Shown here piece by piece: positions 7,341 through 14,952 of a stretch of 16,707 nucleotides of DNA. The stretch is taken from positions 1-16,707 of the forward strand of contig JAZRIJ010000045.1 in assembly GCA_045645205.1 (NCBI GenBank), given 5' to 3'. Positions within the stretch are counted from its first letter, which is position 1, and each line of letters opens with the position of its first letter. A model generated the notes under the pieces. The model made no database searches. It saw only the letters and a list, made by a program, of their open reading frames with translations, and was not told the DNA's origin. The position numbers and the translations under genes were made by a program. This DNA is from RGIG1995 sp045645205. Lineage in GTDB: Bacteria; Bacillota; Clostridia; Oscillospirales; CAG-272.

Positions 7341-7372
7341 AAAAAACACTCTCTGACAGGAGAGTGTTTTTT
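7341..7372 (+). terminator. Strong intrinsic terminator after the binding-protein gene
   Basis: A 13-bp stem pairs 7341-7353 with 7360-7372 around a 6-nt loop (TGACAG). The stem core is CACTCTC/GAGAGTG, flanked by A6 and T6, so it could work in both directions. It begins 5 nt after the stop codon. Confidence 0.9.
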
Positions 7373-7510
7373 GTATTAAAAAAACTAAGCTATAGTTGCG
7401 GTGCTTAATAAAAATTAAACGGTGAAAAAAGAATAGGTGATAGTAACCAAAAAATAAAGTGAGCCTGTTTGCCGTTTTTTGTTTTAGTGTTATGTCCTAA
7501 AATAAATAAT

Positions 7511-7536
7511 CTCCCCTGCTAAATGAAGCAGGGGAG
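7511..7536 (-). terminator. Terminator of the deacetylase/isomerase operon
   Basis: CTCCCCTGCT (7511-7520) pairs perfectly with AGCAGGGGAG (7527-7536) around a 6-nt loop. On the minus strand it is followed by ATTATTTATTTT, a T-rich tail. It lies 21 nt beyond the stop of the NagB-like gene. The rest of the gap (7373-7510) shows no gene or convincing motif. Confidence 0.8.
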
Positions 7537-7557
7537 AAAAATAAACTGAAAATAATA

Positions 7558-8508
7558 TTAGTTACATTCGGCTGTAAGAGGACCTGCAAGGTCTTCAAGG
7601 AAGAACAATCTTCCGGGCATTGTAGGCATATAACTGGAAGGAATCCATCTTGTAGGACCGTGACGGAGAGTCATCCAGAAGCTCATACCCTGCCACTGCA
7701 TACCGCGGTTGAATACGCCGTCGCATCCGCCGATAATGTAGTCAGCCTGTAAGAAGAGACCGGGGCCTATTGTGTTTGCGCGGCAAGGCACAAGAGGGGT
7801 GCGGGACTTAAAGCTTGTGATAGCATTCTGCTCAATGGTAAGGGGATGGAGCTTTGCGCCGATGCGATAGCACTGCTTTTTCCACTCTTCATCTGTAGCA
7901 AATTCAGCTGCAAACTGGGGTTCCCAGAAAGCGATATGACACATTCTGCCTATACCGAATACGAGGATGAGCTTTGCGCCTTCAGCCTTAAGTGCTGCAA
8001 TTTTTTCGGGATAAGTGGGAAGGTTGTCTTTTGTTGCGAAATTTCTTTGAGTCTTAGGGATAGTGTATTCGCCGAGGGGATTAAAGAAAGCATCTTCCAT
8101 AGCGCACTGGAATGCTGCCTTGTTAGTAGAGGGGAGTGTGTTTCCTTCGCTGTCTGCCCATTCGTCCATATTAAATGTATATACATGGTCGCACTTGATC
8201 TTCCATTCTTTAAGGAAGTAAACAGCCCATTTATACATACCCATAGGACCTACGGGAAGAATAAAAGCAATTTTTTCTCCTGCATCTTTTGCTTCTTTGA
8301 TTTTGAGAGCGATCTCATGTCCCATGAGCGTATCAAAAGCGTAGATATTGTCGCACTTTACGGGAGTGAAATCTTTGTGCCAGAATGGCTGAGGCTCTGT
8401 AGCTGCTTCGGGAGCAAAATCCATGCATTTGTTGATCTTGTCAAAATCCCAACCTGCAGGGTAGAAACCTTCGAGTAATGAACCTTTAACGGTTGACATG
8501 AAATCCAT
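7558..8508 (-). CDS. Divergent NagB-like (glucosamine-6-phosphate deaminase/isomerase fold) protein
   Basis: This 316-residue protein has the overall motif order of the NagB/SIS-like sugar-phosphate isomerase family: a phosphate-loop-like segment ILPVGPMGMYKW (83-94), FNMDEW (112-117) matching the NMDEY that carries the catalytic Asp72 of E. coli NagB, and GIGRMCHIAFWEP (185-197) matching GxGxDGHIAFNEP. His191 and Glu196 of the catalytic set are kept, but the Asp141 equivalent is Met189, and Gly and Asn are replaced by Cys190 and Trp195. The sugar-phosphate-binding Lys near the C-terminus (GSQKA in NagB) is also not seen; GGCDGVFNR stands there. It may therefore act on a different or unphosphorylated amino sugar, or be non-catalytic. 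AGGAGG lies 10 nt before the ATG at 8508. It is the second gene after a PIG-L deacetylase, which supports amino-sugar metabolism. Confidence 0.75.
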   Translation of the reverse strand: MDFMSTVKGSLLEGFYPAGWDFDKINKCMDFAPEAATEPQPFWHKDFTPVKCDNIYAFDTLMGHEIALKIKEAKDAGEKIAFILPVGPMGMYKWAVYFLKEWKIKCDHVYTFNMDEWADSEGNTLPSTNKAAFQCAMEDAFFNPLGEYTIPKTQRNFATKDNLPTYPEKIAALKAEGAKLILVFGIGRMCHIAFWEPQFAAEFATDEEWKKQCYRIGAKLHPLTIEQNAITSFKSRTPLVPCRANTIGPGLFLQADYIIGGCDGVFNRGMQWQGMSFWMTLRHGPTRWIPSSYMPTMPGRLFFLEDLAGPLTAECN

Positions 8509-8551
8509 ATTAAATGAACCTCCTAAATGATATTATTAAAATTATTATTTG

Positions 8552-9256
8552 TTAGGGAAGAAGAGTTCCGGGAACTACTTTAGGCCAAAAGTTTGACTTT
8601 GTAAATGCTTCTGCATACTGGACGCCGCATTGAAGACCGCGGAAACGTGCGCATGTTTTAACAAATTCGGCAAAATCAATGTGGTCATGTTCAAGCATCC
8701 ACTTAAGCTGACTTTCGTGGCAGTTAAGCATTTCCATTTTTAAATCGATAAATTCTGAAATGTCAACATATTCGGTGGGGATTGTTCCGACACCGGCGAT
8801 AGTATCCATATAATAAATCGGAACGACTTTTGCTGCTTTTCCGTTTGTGGGGGGGTAGTGAGGAACGCTTGCTGCAAAAGATGCATCAAATACCAACTGG
8901 CTTACTGCATTATGATCGGGCATGTAGTCGTTGGGGCAGTGGGTAATGATAACGTCGGGTTGCTCTTCGCAAATTAGGGCAGTTACAAGATCTCTCTGTT
9001 CCTTGCAGTCGCCGTAAGCGAGAATATCACCGATATCAAGTGATTTTACTGGAATTCCTGCTAGTGCGCCGGCTTTTTTTGCTTCTTCGCGGCGAATATT
9101 TCTGAGTTCGTCCGGTTCGATTACAACATGTCCGAGGTTGCCGTTACAAACGTGCACGGCTGTAACTTCGTGGCCGAGTTTTTTATACTTTGCAAGAGTT
9201 CCTGCGCATCCGATCTCCAAATCATCGGGATGGCATCCGATAGCTAATACTTTCAT
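8552..9256 (-). CDS. PIG-L/LmbE-family N-acetylglucosaminyl-type deacetylase
   Basis: These zinc enzymes remove the acetyl group from N-acetylglucosamine-type sugars or conjugates (MshB, BshB, PIG-L). The signature CHPDD at residues 8-12 supplies His9, Asp11 (general base) and Asp12, and PDHNA at 113-117 supplies the third zinc ligand, His115. At 234 residues it has normal length. The open frame extends to 9307, but the conserved start is MKVLAIG at 9256, with GGAG at 9269-9266 spaced 9 nt from that ATG; an ATG at 9265 abuts the ribosome binding site and is unlikely. It is the first gene of an operon, 43 nt ahead of the NagB-like gene. Deacetylation followed by isomerisation/deamination is a sensible order. 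Bacillithiol synthesis is less likely since no BshA or BshC gene is nearby. Confidence 0.9.
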   Translation of the reverse strand: MKVLAIGCHPDDLEIGCAGTLAKYKKLGHEVTAVHVCNGNLGHVVIEPDELRNIRREEAKKAGALAGIPVKSLDIGDILAYGDCKEQRDLVTALICEEQPDVIITHCPNDYMPDHNAVSQLVFDASFAASVPHYPPTNGKAAKVVPIYYMDTIAGVGTIPTEYVDISEFIDLKMEMLNCHESQLKWMLEHDHIDFAEFVKTCARFRGLQCGVQYAEAFTKSNFWPKVVPGTLLP

Positions 9257-9329
9257 TTTTTGCATCTCCGTACTGTAAAGTGTTTTATGTGCATTCAAAA
9301 AACGCACAAATAAATAATTATCTTCCTTT

Positions 9330-9358
9330 ATGATACACTACCTTTTTAACTCTGTCAA
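9330..9358 (-). promoter_or_regulatory. Sigma-A promoter of the deacetylase/isomerase operon
   Basis: On the minus strand TTGACA (9358-9353) and TATCAT (9335-9330) have a 17-bp spacer. The start near 9323 gives a leader of about 65 nt. No catabolite-response element or NagR/GntR-like operator could be recognised with confidence. Confidence 0.75.
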
Positions 9359-9472
9359 GGAGATTTATGGAAAATAATATTTTTTTGTTATAATACAATA
9401 CTAAAATATACCGAACAGCGTTGCTGATATGTAAATAAAGTTTTTATTTTACAATAACTAAGAGAAAAACTA

Positions 9473-9501
9473 TTGATTTTTAAAAATCGATATGTTATAC
9501 T
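9473..9501 (+). promoter_or_regulatory. Promoter of the Wzz-like gene, with a palindrome over the -35 box
   Basis: TTGATT (9473-9478) and TATACT (9496-9501) have a 17-bp spacer. GATTTTTAAAAATC (9475-9488) is a perfect 14-bp palindrome overlapping the -35 box and could be an operator or only AT-rich DNA. The stretch 9360-9470 between the two divergent promoters shows nothing else recognisable. Confidence 0.65.
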
Positions 9502-9554
9502 AGCTTGGTAAGTTTTTTATGGTATTTTAAAAAAATGAAGATAGGGTGGATTAT

Positions 9555-10253
9555 ATGGAATATATTGATTTAAAGGTTTATTTAACAAAACTTTTGAAGA
9601 ATTGGGTAATAATTGCTTTGTGCTGTGTTATTGGTGTCTGTTCGGCGTTTATATATTCGGAATTTTTTGCGACTCCTATGTACGCTTCAAGTGTCAAACT
9701 TAGTGTATATGATTCGGTTGGCGGCGCATCTATAAGCAATGTGCAAGTAAGCTATGAATTGGTTGAAAACTGCTTGGTGGTTCTTGAGGATAGTGTAACC
9801 TTTGAAAAGGTTGCTGAAATAGTTAATGAAGAGATGGGGACAGAATACACAGGGGGTCAAATTGGTAAATATGTTTCTTATTCGCGTGTTGGAGAAACGT
9901 TCTTTATGACAGTTAACGTAAAATCGCCTAACCCTGAGCTTTCTGCGGTAATATGTAATGCGGTGGTTGCAATAGCACCTGATCTTATAATGAATTATGT
10001 GGCGAATATACCTGTTGTTGCGCTTGATGAAGCGAGGATTAATTATAATCCCGTATCTCCCGATACAATGAAGAATATGATAATTGGGTTTTTGTTGGCT
10101 TTTGTTGGGGTATGCGCCGTGCTGTTCCTTGTTGTGTTTTTTGACAATACGGTTTCGGATGAAGAAAAACTCAAGGAGAGATACGATTTGTCTGTGCTTG
10201 GAGTTGTTCCCAATATGGATGTAAATATAAAGGGATACAGACGTATTGCTTGA
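9555..10253 (+). CDS. Wzz/YveK-type polysaccharide chain-length determinant protein
   Basis: These membrane proteins set the chain length of exported capsule or exopolysaccharide and, in Firmicutes, usually activate a partner tyrosine kinase (YwqD/CapB). The 232-residue product has a short cytoplasmic N-terminus (MEYIDLKVYLTKLLKN), a membrane segment at about 17-34, an outer domain, a Pro-containing stretch (NYNPVSPDT) just before the second membrane segment at about 174-197, and a cytoplasmic tail with DEEKLKERYDLSVLGVVP, all typical. The frame also opens at a GTG (9546), but AGGGTGG at 9543-9549 places the start at ATG 9555. No kinase, phosphatase or glycosyltransferase is adjacent, so its partners must lie elsewhere. 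Its own promoter and terminator make it a single-gene unit. Confidence 0.85.
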   Translation: MEYIDLKVYLTKLLKNWVIIALCCVIGVCSAFIYSEFFATPMYASSVKLSVYDSVGGASISNVQVSYELVENCLVVLEDSVTFEKVAEIVNEEMGTEYTGGQIGKYVSYSRVGETFFMTVNVKSPNPELSAVICNAVVAIAPDLIMNYVANIPVVALDEARINYNPVSPDTMKNMIIGFLLAFVGVCAVLFLVVFFDNTVSDEEKLKERYDLSVLGVVPNMDVNIKGYRRIA

Positions 10254-10268
10254 AATAGGTCGAATTAG

Positions 10269-10303
10269 AAAATGCACATTGAAAAAATCAGTGTGCATTT
10301 TTT
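10269..10303 (+). terminator. Intrinsic terminator of the Wzz-like gene
   Basis: A 14-bp stem with one T/G wobble (10269-10282 with 10288-10301) closes an AAAAA loop and runs into T6 (10298-10303). It lies 15 nt after the stop codon. Confidence 0.9.
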
Positions 10304-10322
10304 GCTTTTTTAAAAAATAAAA

Positions 10323-10349
10323 ATGCTAACTTGAAATTTAAGTTAGCAT
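10323..10349 (-). terminator. Intrinsic terminator of rpsT
   Basis: ATGCTAACTT (10323-10332) pairs perfectly with 10340-10349 around a 7-nt loop. On the minus strand it is followed by a T-rich run (TTTTATTTTTT). It starts 12 nt beyond the rpsT stop, back-to-back with the terminator of the convergent Wzz-like gene. Confidence 0.88.
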
Positions 10350-10361
10350 ATTCATTCTTAC

Positions 10362-10628
10362 TTATGCGTTCAAGGAGTTGAGTTTACGAGTGTATTGGCT
10401 CTTTTTGCGAGCAGCGGCATTCTTGTGGAGAAGACCCTGTGCAACAGCCTTGTCGAGTTTCTTAACAGCAGTCTTGTATGTTTCTGCTGCAACTTCCTTT
10501 TCGCCTGCTTCAATTGCTGCTTCATATTTCTTCATAGATGTTTTGAGAGCAGTCTTAAGCATCTTATTCTGTAAGGTTTTAGCCTCGATGGTTTTAACGC
10601 GTTTCTTTGCGGACTTAATGTTAGGCAT
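10362..10628 (-). CDS. rpsT: 30S ribosomal protein S20
   Basis: The 88-residue, Lys/Ala-rich protein MPNIKSAKKRVKTIEAKTLQ... matches S20, a primary binder of the 5' domain of 16S rRNA in 30S assembly. Conserved blocks include NKMLKTALKTSMKK and the C-terminal QGLLHKNAAARKKSQYTRKL. The ATG at 10628 is chosen because the GGGAGGTG ribosome binding site lies 6 nt upstream; a GTG at 10637 in the same frame is part of that site. It is monocistronic, convergent with the Wzz-like gene and divergent from rpoB. Confidence 0.97.
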   Translation of the reverse strand: MPNIKSAKKRVKTIEAKTLQNKMLKTALKTSMKKYEAAIEAGEKEVAAETYKTAVKKLDKAVAQGLLHKNAAARKKSQYTRKLNSLNA

Positions 10629-10672
10629 GTATTTCACCTCCCGAAAAAATCTAATACATCTATCATTTCCCT

Positions 10673-10701
10673 ATATTATCACACCTTTGGCAAAAAATCA
10701 A
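10673..10701 (-). promoter_or_regulatory. Candidate rpsT promoter
   Basis: On the minus strand TTGATT (10701-10696) and TAATAT (10678-10673) have a 17-bp spacer. The -10 box is imperfect, and GATAAT (10680-10675) is an alternative with a 15-bp spacer. It leaves a leader of about 35-40 nt. Confidence 0.45.
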
Positions 10702-10767
10702 GTGTTTTTGTAATATTTTTTAAAATATTAATTTTTTGTTAATTTTAGGCTGTGGGAAGATTTGGTC

Positions 10768-10796
10768 TTGACAAATATTGTAAAAAGTGATACTAT
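10768..10796 (+). promoter_or_regulatory. Sigma-A promoter of rpoBC
   Basis: TTGACA (10768-10773) and TACTAT (10791-10796) have a 17-bp spacer. The predicted start near 10803 leaves an unusually long 5' UTR of about 270 nt before rpoB. It shows that rpoBC has a dedicated promoter here. Confidence 0.75.
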
Positions 10797-10802
10797 TATA
10801 TA

Positions 10803-11071
10803 CTGCCCTATCAGTGTTGTAAAAAAGATTTGCAAAGTGGAAAGGGTTGGCAAAAACAAGGAAAGTATACTGCTTTTTTATTAAAAAGAGCAGTTCCAAA
10901 ATAATGAATGTTTAGGACATACCACTGAATTTCCGTGGTGTACAGTCTTGGATTTTTCGTGGCTTATAATTCGGCTGTAACCAGCATGCCGTAGGGGTAG
11001 CGTAAGAAAAAAGAGTGTAGATCAGGGAGACTTTTTGGTATGCCTATTAATTTGAATGGAGTGATTATTGC
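10803..11071 (+). promoter_or_regulatory. Long, probably structured 5' leader of rpoB
   Basis: There is no open gene in this stretch. Visible pairings are: a hairpin at 10869-10894 (ACTGCT/AGCAGT extended by T5/A5); TACCAC/GTGGTG around 10920-10940; a 7-bp stem TACAGTC/GGCTGTA (10941-10947 with 10973-10979); and a closing 9-bp pairing AGG-CATACC (10914-10923, one bulged A) with GGTATGCCT (11037-11045), which ends 12 nt before the rpoB ribosome binding site. The closing stem and the TACCAC hairpin share 10920-10923, so they exclude each other. No T-run terminator is seen. Autogenous control of rpoB translation would be a reasonable job. Named rpoB leaders such as Lacto-rpoB exist, but I cannot assign this to a known family. 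Confidence 0.5.
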
Positions 11072-14000
11072 ATGGTCAAGCCCCATAAGCTTGGAACAAA
11101 TGTAAGAATGAGTTTTTCAAAGATCGATGAAACACTCGAGATGCCCAATTTGATTGAGGTGCAGAAAAAGTCATATCAATGGTTCCTGGAAGAAGGTCTC
11201 AAGGAGGTATTGCGCGACGTTTCTCCTATCGTTGACTACTCGGGCAATATTTATATTGAGTTTGTGGATTACACAGTCGATTCCACACCAAAGTATCCTG
11301 TTGAGGAATGCAAGGAAAGAGATGTAAACTATGCAGTTCCTTTGAGAGTTACCGTACGTATGTATAATAAGGAAACAGGTGAAGTTGTCGATAAGAATGT
11401 ATTTATGGGCGATTTCCCCCTTATGACCGAAAACGGAACTTTCGTTATTAACGGCGCGGAAAGGGTAATTGTTTCTCAGATCGTTCGTTCTCCCGGTATG
11501 TATTATGACAGTTCGATTGATAAGACAGGCAAAAAGCTTTACACTTCCACTGTAATTCCTTACAGAGGCGCATGGCTTGAATACGAAACAGATGCGAATG
11601 ATGTATTCTATGTTCGTATTGATAAAAACAGAAAGATACCTGTAACAATTCTTATTCGTGCTTTGGGTATTGAGAGCGACGCTGAAATAAAGGCGCTCTT
11701 CGGTGAAGACCCCAAAATCATTCACACTCTTGAAAAAGACGGCATGAATCAGGAAGCACAGAAGAACGGTACAACTGTCGGCGATGAGGCTCTTAAAGAG
11801 ATCTACAAAAAACTTCGCCCCGGAGAACCTCCGTTGGTTGAAAGCGCGCAGCTTCTTATAAATAATCTGTTCTTTGATCCCAAGCGTTATGACCTTGCAA
11901 ATGTCGGTAGATATAAGTTTGACAAGAAAATGGGCATTGCGAAGAGGATTGAGGGCAAGGTTCTTGCTCTTCCCGTAGTAAGTCCAATTACAGGCGAGAT
12001 ACTTTACGAGGAAGGCGTACTCGTTACACGTGAGCTTGCAGTTGAGATAGAAAAGGCGGGTGTAAACGAGGCTACTATTTATATTGATGAAGATCATACA
12101 CTCAAAGTGTTCTCAAACGGGATGGTTTATCCCGAAACAGTATTCGGATTTGACCTTAAGGAAGCAGGTATTAATGAAAAGGCAAGACTTTCCGTTATGC
12201 TTGAAATTGCCGAAAACTGCGAAGGTGATAAAGAAAGAATTATCGGAGAAGCTAAGGCGAGAATTGCCGAGCTTTCTCCTAAGCATATTACAAAGGATGA
12301 TATTTTTGCATCCATCAACTACCTTATCGGTCTTGCATACGATATCGGCTCTGTTGACGATATCGACCATTTGGGTAACCGCCGTCTTCGTTGCGTAGGT
12401 GAACTTCTCCAAAACCAGCTCAGAATCGGCTTCTCCCGTATGGACAAGATTGTTAAGGAGAGAATGACTATTCAGGACAGCGATACACTCAGCCCTGAAA
12501 ACCTCATTAATATAAGACCTGTTGTTACAGCTATCCGTGAGTTTTTCGGCTCATCTCCGCTGTCACAGTTTATGGATCAGAACAACCCCTTGGCAGAGCT
12601 TACGCACAAACGTCGTTTGTCAGCTCTCGGTCCCGGCGGCCTTTCAAGAGACCGAGCATCGTTTGAGGTTCGTGACGTACACTATACCCATTACGGAAGA
12701 GTATGCCCCATTGAGACTCCGGAAGGACCTAACATTGGTTTGATTTCTTACCTTTCGACGTATGCAAGAATAAATGACTACGGCTTTATTGAAGCTCCAT
12801 ACAGACGTATTGATAAAGAAACAGGCAGAGTTCTTGACGAGGTTGAATACATGACTGCCGATGTTGAAGACAACTATACGGTAGTTCAGGCAAATGAGCC
12901 CTTGACCGAAGATAACAGATTTGTAAACGAAAGAGTAACTGCAAGACATCAGGCAGATATTATCGAAATAGACGCATCTCAGGGTGACTATATGGACGTA
13001 TCTCCCAAGATGGTCGTATCCGTTGCTACTGCTATGATTCCCTTCCTTGAAAATGACGATAACTCCCGTGCTCTTATGGGTTCAAACATGCAGAAGCAGG
13101 CGGTTCCGTTGTTTGTAACAGACTCGCCTATTGTTGGTACGGGTATGGAATACAAAGCAGCCGTTGACTCGGGTGTTGTTGTAATCGCAAAAGAGGGCGG
13201 ACTTGTTGAACGTGTATGCGCAGATGAGATAGTTATCCGCACATCAGGCGGCAGAAAAGATGCTTATCAGCTTATCAAGTTTAAGAGATCCAACCAGGGT
13301 ACATGTATCAACCAGATTCCGATAGTAAAGCTCGGAGAATATGTTGAAAAGGGACAGGTTATCGCTGACGGTCCTGCAACAGATAAGGGTGAGATCGCTC
13401 TCGGTAAAAATGCGCTTATCGGATTTATGACCTGGGAAGGTTATAACTACGAAGACGCTGTATTGTTGAATGAACGTCTTGTTCGTGATGATGTTTATAC
13501 ATCTATTCATATAGAAGAATATTCACATGAATCCCGCGATACAAAGCTTGGTCCGGAAGAGATAACATGTGAAATACCAAATGTGGGAGCTGACGGTCTT
13601 AAGGATCTTACTACCGAAGGTATTGTAAGAAAGGGAACAGAAGTTAAGGCAGGAGACATTCTTGTCGGTAAGGTTACTCCAAAGGGTGAAACAGACCTGA
13701 CTGCAGAAGAAAGACTTCTCCGCGCTATCTTTGGTGAAAAGGCAAGAGAAGTAAGAGATACCTCTCTTAGACTTCCGCATGGTGAATCAGGCGTTGTTGT
13801 TGACGTAAAAGTATTCTCAAGAGACAATTCGGACGATCTGCCTCCCGGTGTAAACAAGGTAGTAAAAGTATATGTTGCGCAGAAGAGAAAGATTTCTGTC
13901 GGCGACAAGATGGCGGGACGCCACGGTAACAAGGGTGTCGTTTCCCGTATTCTTCCTCCCGAAGATATGCCTTTCCTTCCCGACGGTACTCCCCTTGATA

Positions 14001-14935
14001 TAGTTCTTAACCCTCTGGGCGTTCCCTCCCGAATGAATATCGGACAGGTTCTTGAGGTTCATCTCGGTATGGCTGCAAGAAAGATGGGCTGGAAGGTTAT
14101 GACTCCTGTATTTGACGGCGCGACCGAAAAAGATATTACAGAATGTCTTACAATGGCAGGTCTTTACCGTGATGTTTTGGAAAATGAGAACGTAAAGGGC
14201 AAGCCTTTGTTTGAAGAGGTTATAAACGAAAGCGGTAATAAGGATATAAGAAGACTTTCTGATGAGGAAGTTGCAGACGAAGCTTATATGAAAGAACTGT
14301 TTGAGGCAGGTAAGCTTAAGGTTGTTGACGGTAAGTCAATCCTTTATGATGGCAGAACGGGTGAAGCTTTTGACAACCCCGTAACAGTAGGTGTAATGTA
14401 CTACCTCAAGCTTCACCACCTTGTAGATGATAAGATTCACGCTCGTTCTACAGGTCCTTATGCGCTTGTTACACAGCAACCTTTGGGCGGTAAAGCTCAG
14501 TTCGGCGGTCAGCGTTTTGGTGAAATGGAAGTTTGGGCGCTTGAAGCTTACGGCGCGGCTTATACGCTTCAGGAAATTCTAACCGTTAAGTCTGACGATG
14601 TTACAGGACGTGTTAAGACATATGAAGCAATTGTTAAGGGACAGAATATCCCCCGTCCCGGTATTCCTGAATCCTTCAAGGTTCTTGTTAAGGAACTTCA
14701 GGCGCTTGCTCTTGACGTATGCGTTCTTGATAAGGACGGAAATGAGATTGAACTTGCAAAGATAGGCGAGGACGACAGCGATGCAGGAACATATGTTTCC
14801 GCAGAAGAAGTAGGCGAAAGTGTTGTAACAGATGATGTTATGGATTCTTTCACCGAAGAAGAAACAGATGATGACGACGAATTCTATTCCGATGATGACG
14901 GAGAGGATTTTGATGATGATTTGGGTGATGACTGA
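11072..14935 (+). CDS. rpoB: DNA-directed RNA polymerase subunit beta
   Basis: The 1287-residue beta subunit forms one side of the polymerase active cleft and the rifamycin pocket. All conserved regions are present: GAERVIVSQIVRSPG near the N-terminus, the rifamycin cluster SQFMDQNN / THKRRLSALGPGGL, RVCPIETPEGPNIGLI, and the C-terminal GDKMAGRHGNKGV and GGKAQFGGQRFGEMEVWALEA. Residues equivalent to E. coli D516, H526 and S531 are the sensitive types (D502, H512, S517), so no classic rifampicin-resistance change is seen. The C-terminus ends in a strongly acidic tail of about 43 residues with 24 Asp/Glu and no Lys/Arg. Start ATG 11072 follows GGAG at 11058-11061. The rplJ-rplL genes usually found upstream are absent. 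rpoC follows after 17 nt. Confidence 0.98.
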   Translation: MVKPHKLGTNVRMSFSKIDETLEMPNLIEVQKKSYQWFLEEGLKEVLRDVSPIVDYSGNIYIEFVDYTVDSTPKYPVEECKERDVNYAVPLRVTVRMYNKETGEVVDKNVFMGDFPLMTENGTFVINGAERVIVSQIVRSPGMYYDSSIDKTGKKLYTSTVIPYRGAWLEYETDANDVFYVRIDKNRKIPVTILIRALGIESDAEIKALFGEDPKIIHTLEKDGMNQEAQKNGTTVGDEALKEIYKKLRPGEPPLVESAQLLINNLFFDPKRYDLANVGRYKFDKKMGIAKRIEGKVLALPVVSPITGEILYEEGVLVTRELAVEIEKAGVNEATIYIDEDHTLKVFSNGMVYPETVFGFDLKEAGINEKARLSVMLEIAENCEGDKERIIGEAKARIAELSPKHITKDDIFASINYLIGLAYDIGSVDDIDHLGNRRLRCVGELLQNQLRIGFSRMDKIVKERMTIQDSDTLSPENLINIRPVVTAIREFFGSSPLSQFMDQNNPLAELTHKRRLSALGPGGLSRDRASFEVRDVHYTHYGRVCPIETPEGPNIGLISYLSTYARINDYGFIEAPYRRIDKETGRVLDEVEYMTADVEDNYTVVQANEPLTEDNRFVNERVTARHQADIIEIDASQGDYMDVSPKMVVSVATAMIPFLENDDNSRALMGSNMQKQAVPLFVTDSPIVGTGMEYKAAVDSGVVVIAKEGGLVERVCADEIVIRTSGGRKDAYQLIKFKRSNQGTCINQIPIVKLGEYVEKGQVIADGPATDKGEIALGKNALIGFMTWEGYNYEDAVLLNERLVRDDVYTSIHIEEYSHESRDTKLGPEEITCEIPNVGADGLKDLTTEGIVRKGTEVKAGDILVGKVTPKGETDLTAEERLLRAIFGEKAREVRDTSLRLPHGESGVVVDVKVFSRDNSDDLPPGVNKVVKVYVAQKRKISVGDKMAGRHGNKGVVSRILPPEDMPFLPDGTPLDIVLNPLGVPSRMNIGQVLEVHLGMAARKMGWKVMTPVFDGATEKDITECLTMAGLYRDVLENENVKGKPLFEEVINESGNKDIRRLSDEEVADEAYMKELFEAGKLKVVDGKSILYDGRTGEAFDNPVTVGVMYYLKLHHLVDDKIHARSTGPYALVTQQPLGGKAQFGGQRFGEMEVWALEAYGAAYTLQEILTVKSDDVTGRVKTYEAIVKGQNIPRPGIPESFKVLVKELQALALDVCVLDKDGNEIELAKIGEDDSDAGTYVSAEEVGESVVTDDVMDSFTEEETDDDDEFYSDDDGEDFDDDLGDD

Positions 14936-14952
14936 TGGAAGGAGAAAAGAGA

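Noticed and set aside
7418..7482. AAACGG...CCGTTT pairing as an extra terminator or small RNA
   Set aside because: The loop would be about 50 nt with no supporting inner stem; too weak.
7846..8478. 210-codon plus-strand frame opposite the NagB-like gene
   Set aside because: Antisense shadow; no ribosome binding site or domain, and the minus-strand gene has clear family motifs.
9687..10298. 203-codon minus-strand frame opposite the Wzz-like gene
   Set aside because: His/Ile/Asn-rich low-complexity product running through a terminator; not a credible protein.
11171..12097. 308-codon open frame on the minus strand inside rpoB, and similar shorter ones across 11448-14062
   Set aside because: These are antisense to the well-conserved rpoB frame, their products match no family and they have no ribosome binding site; they reflect the codon bias of rpoB.
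12551..12640. Rifampicin-resistance allele in rpoB
   Set aside because: Residues at the main resistance positions are the sensitive, wild-type kinds.
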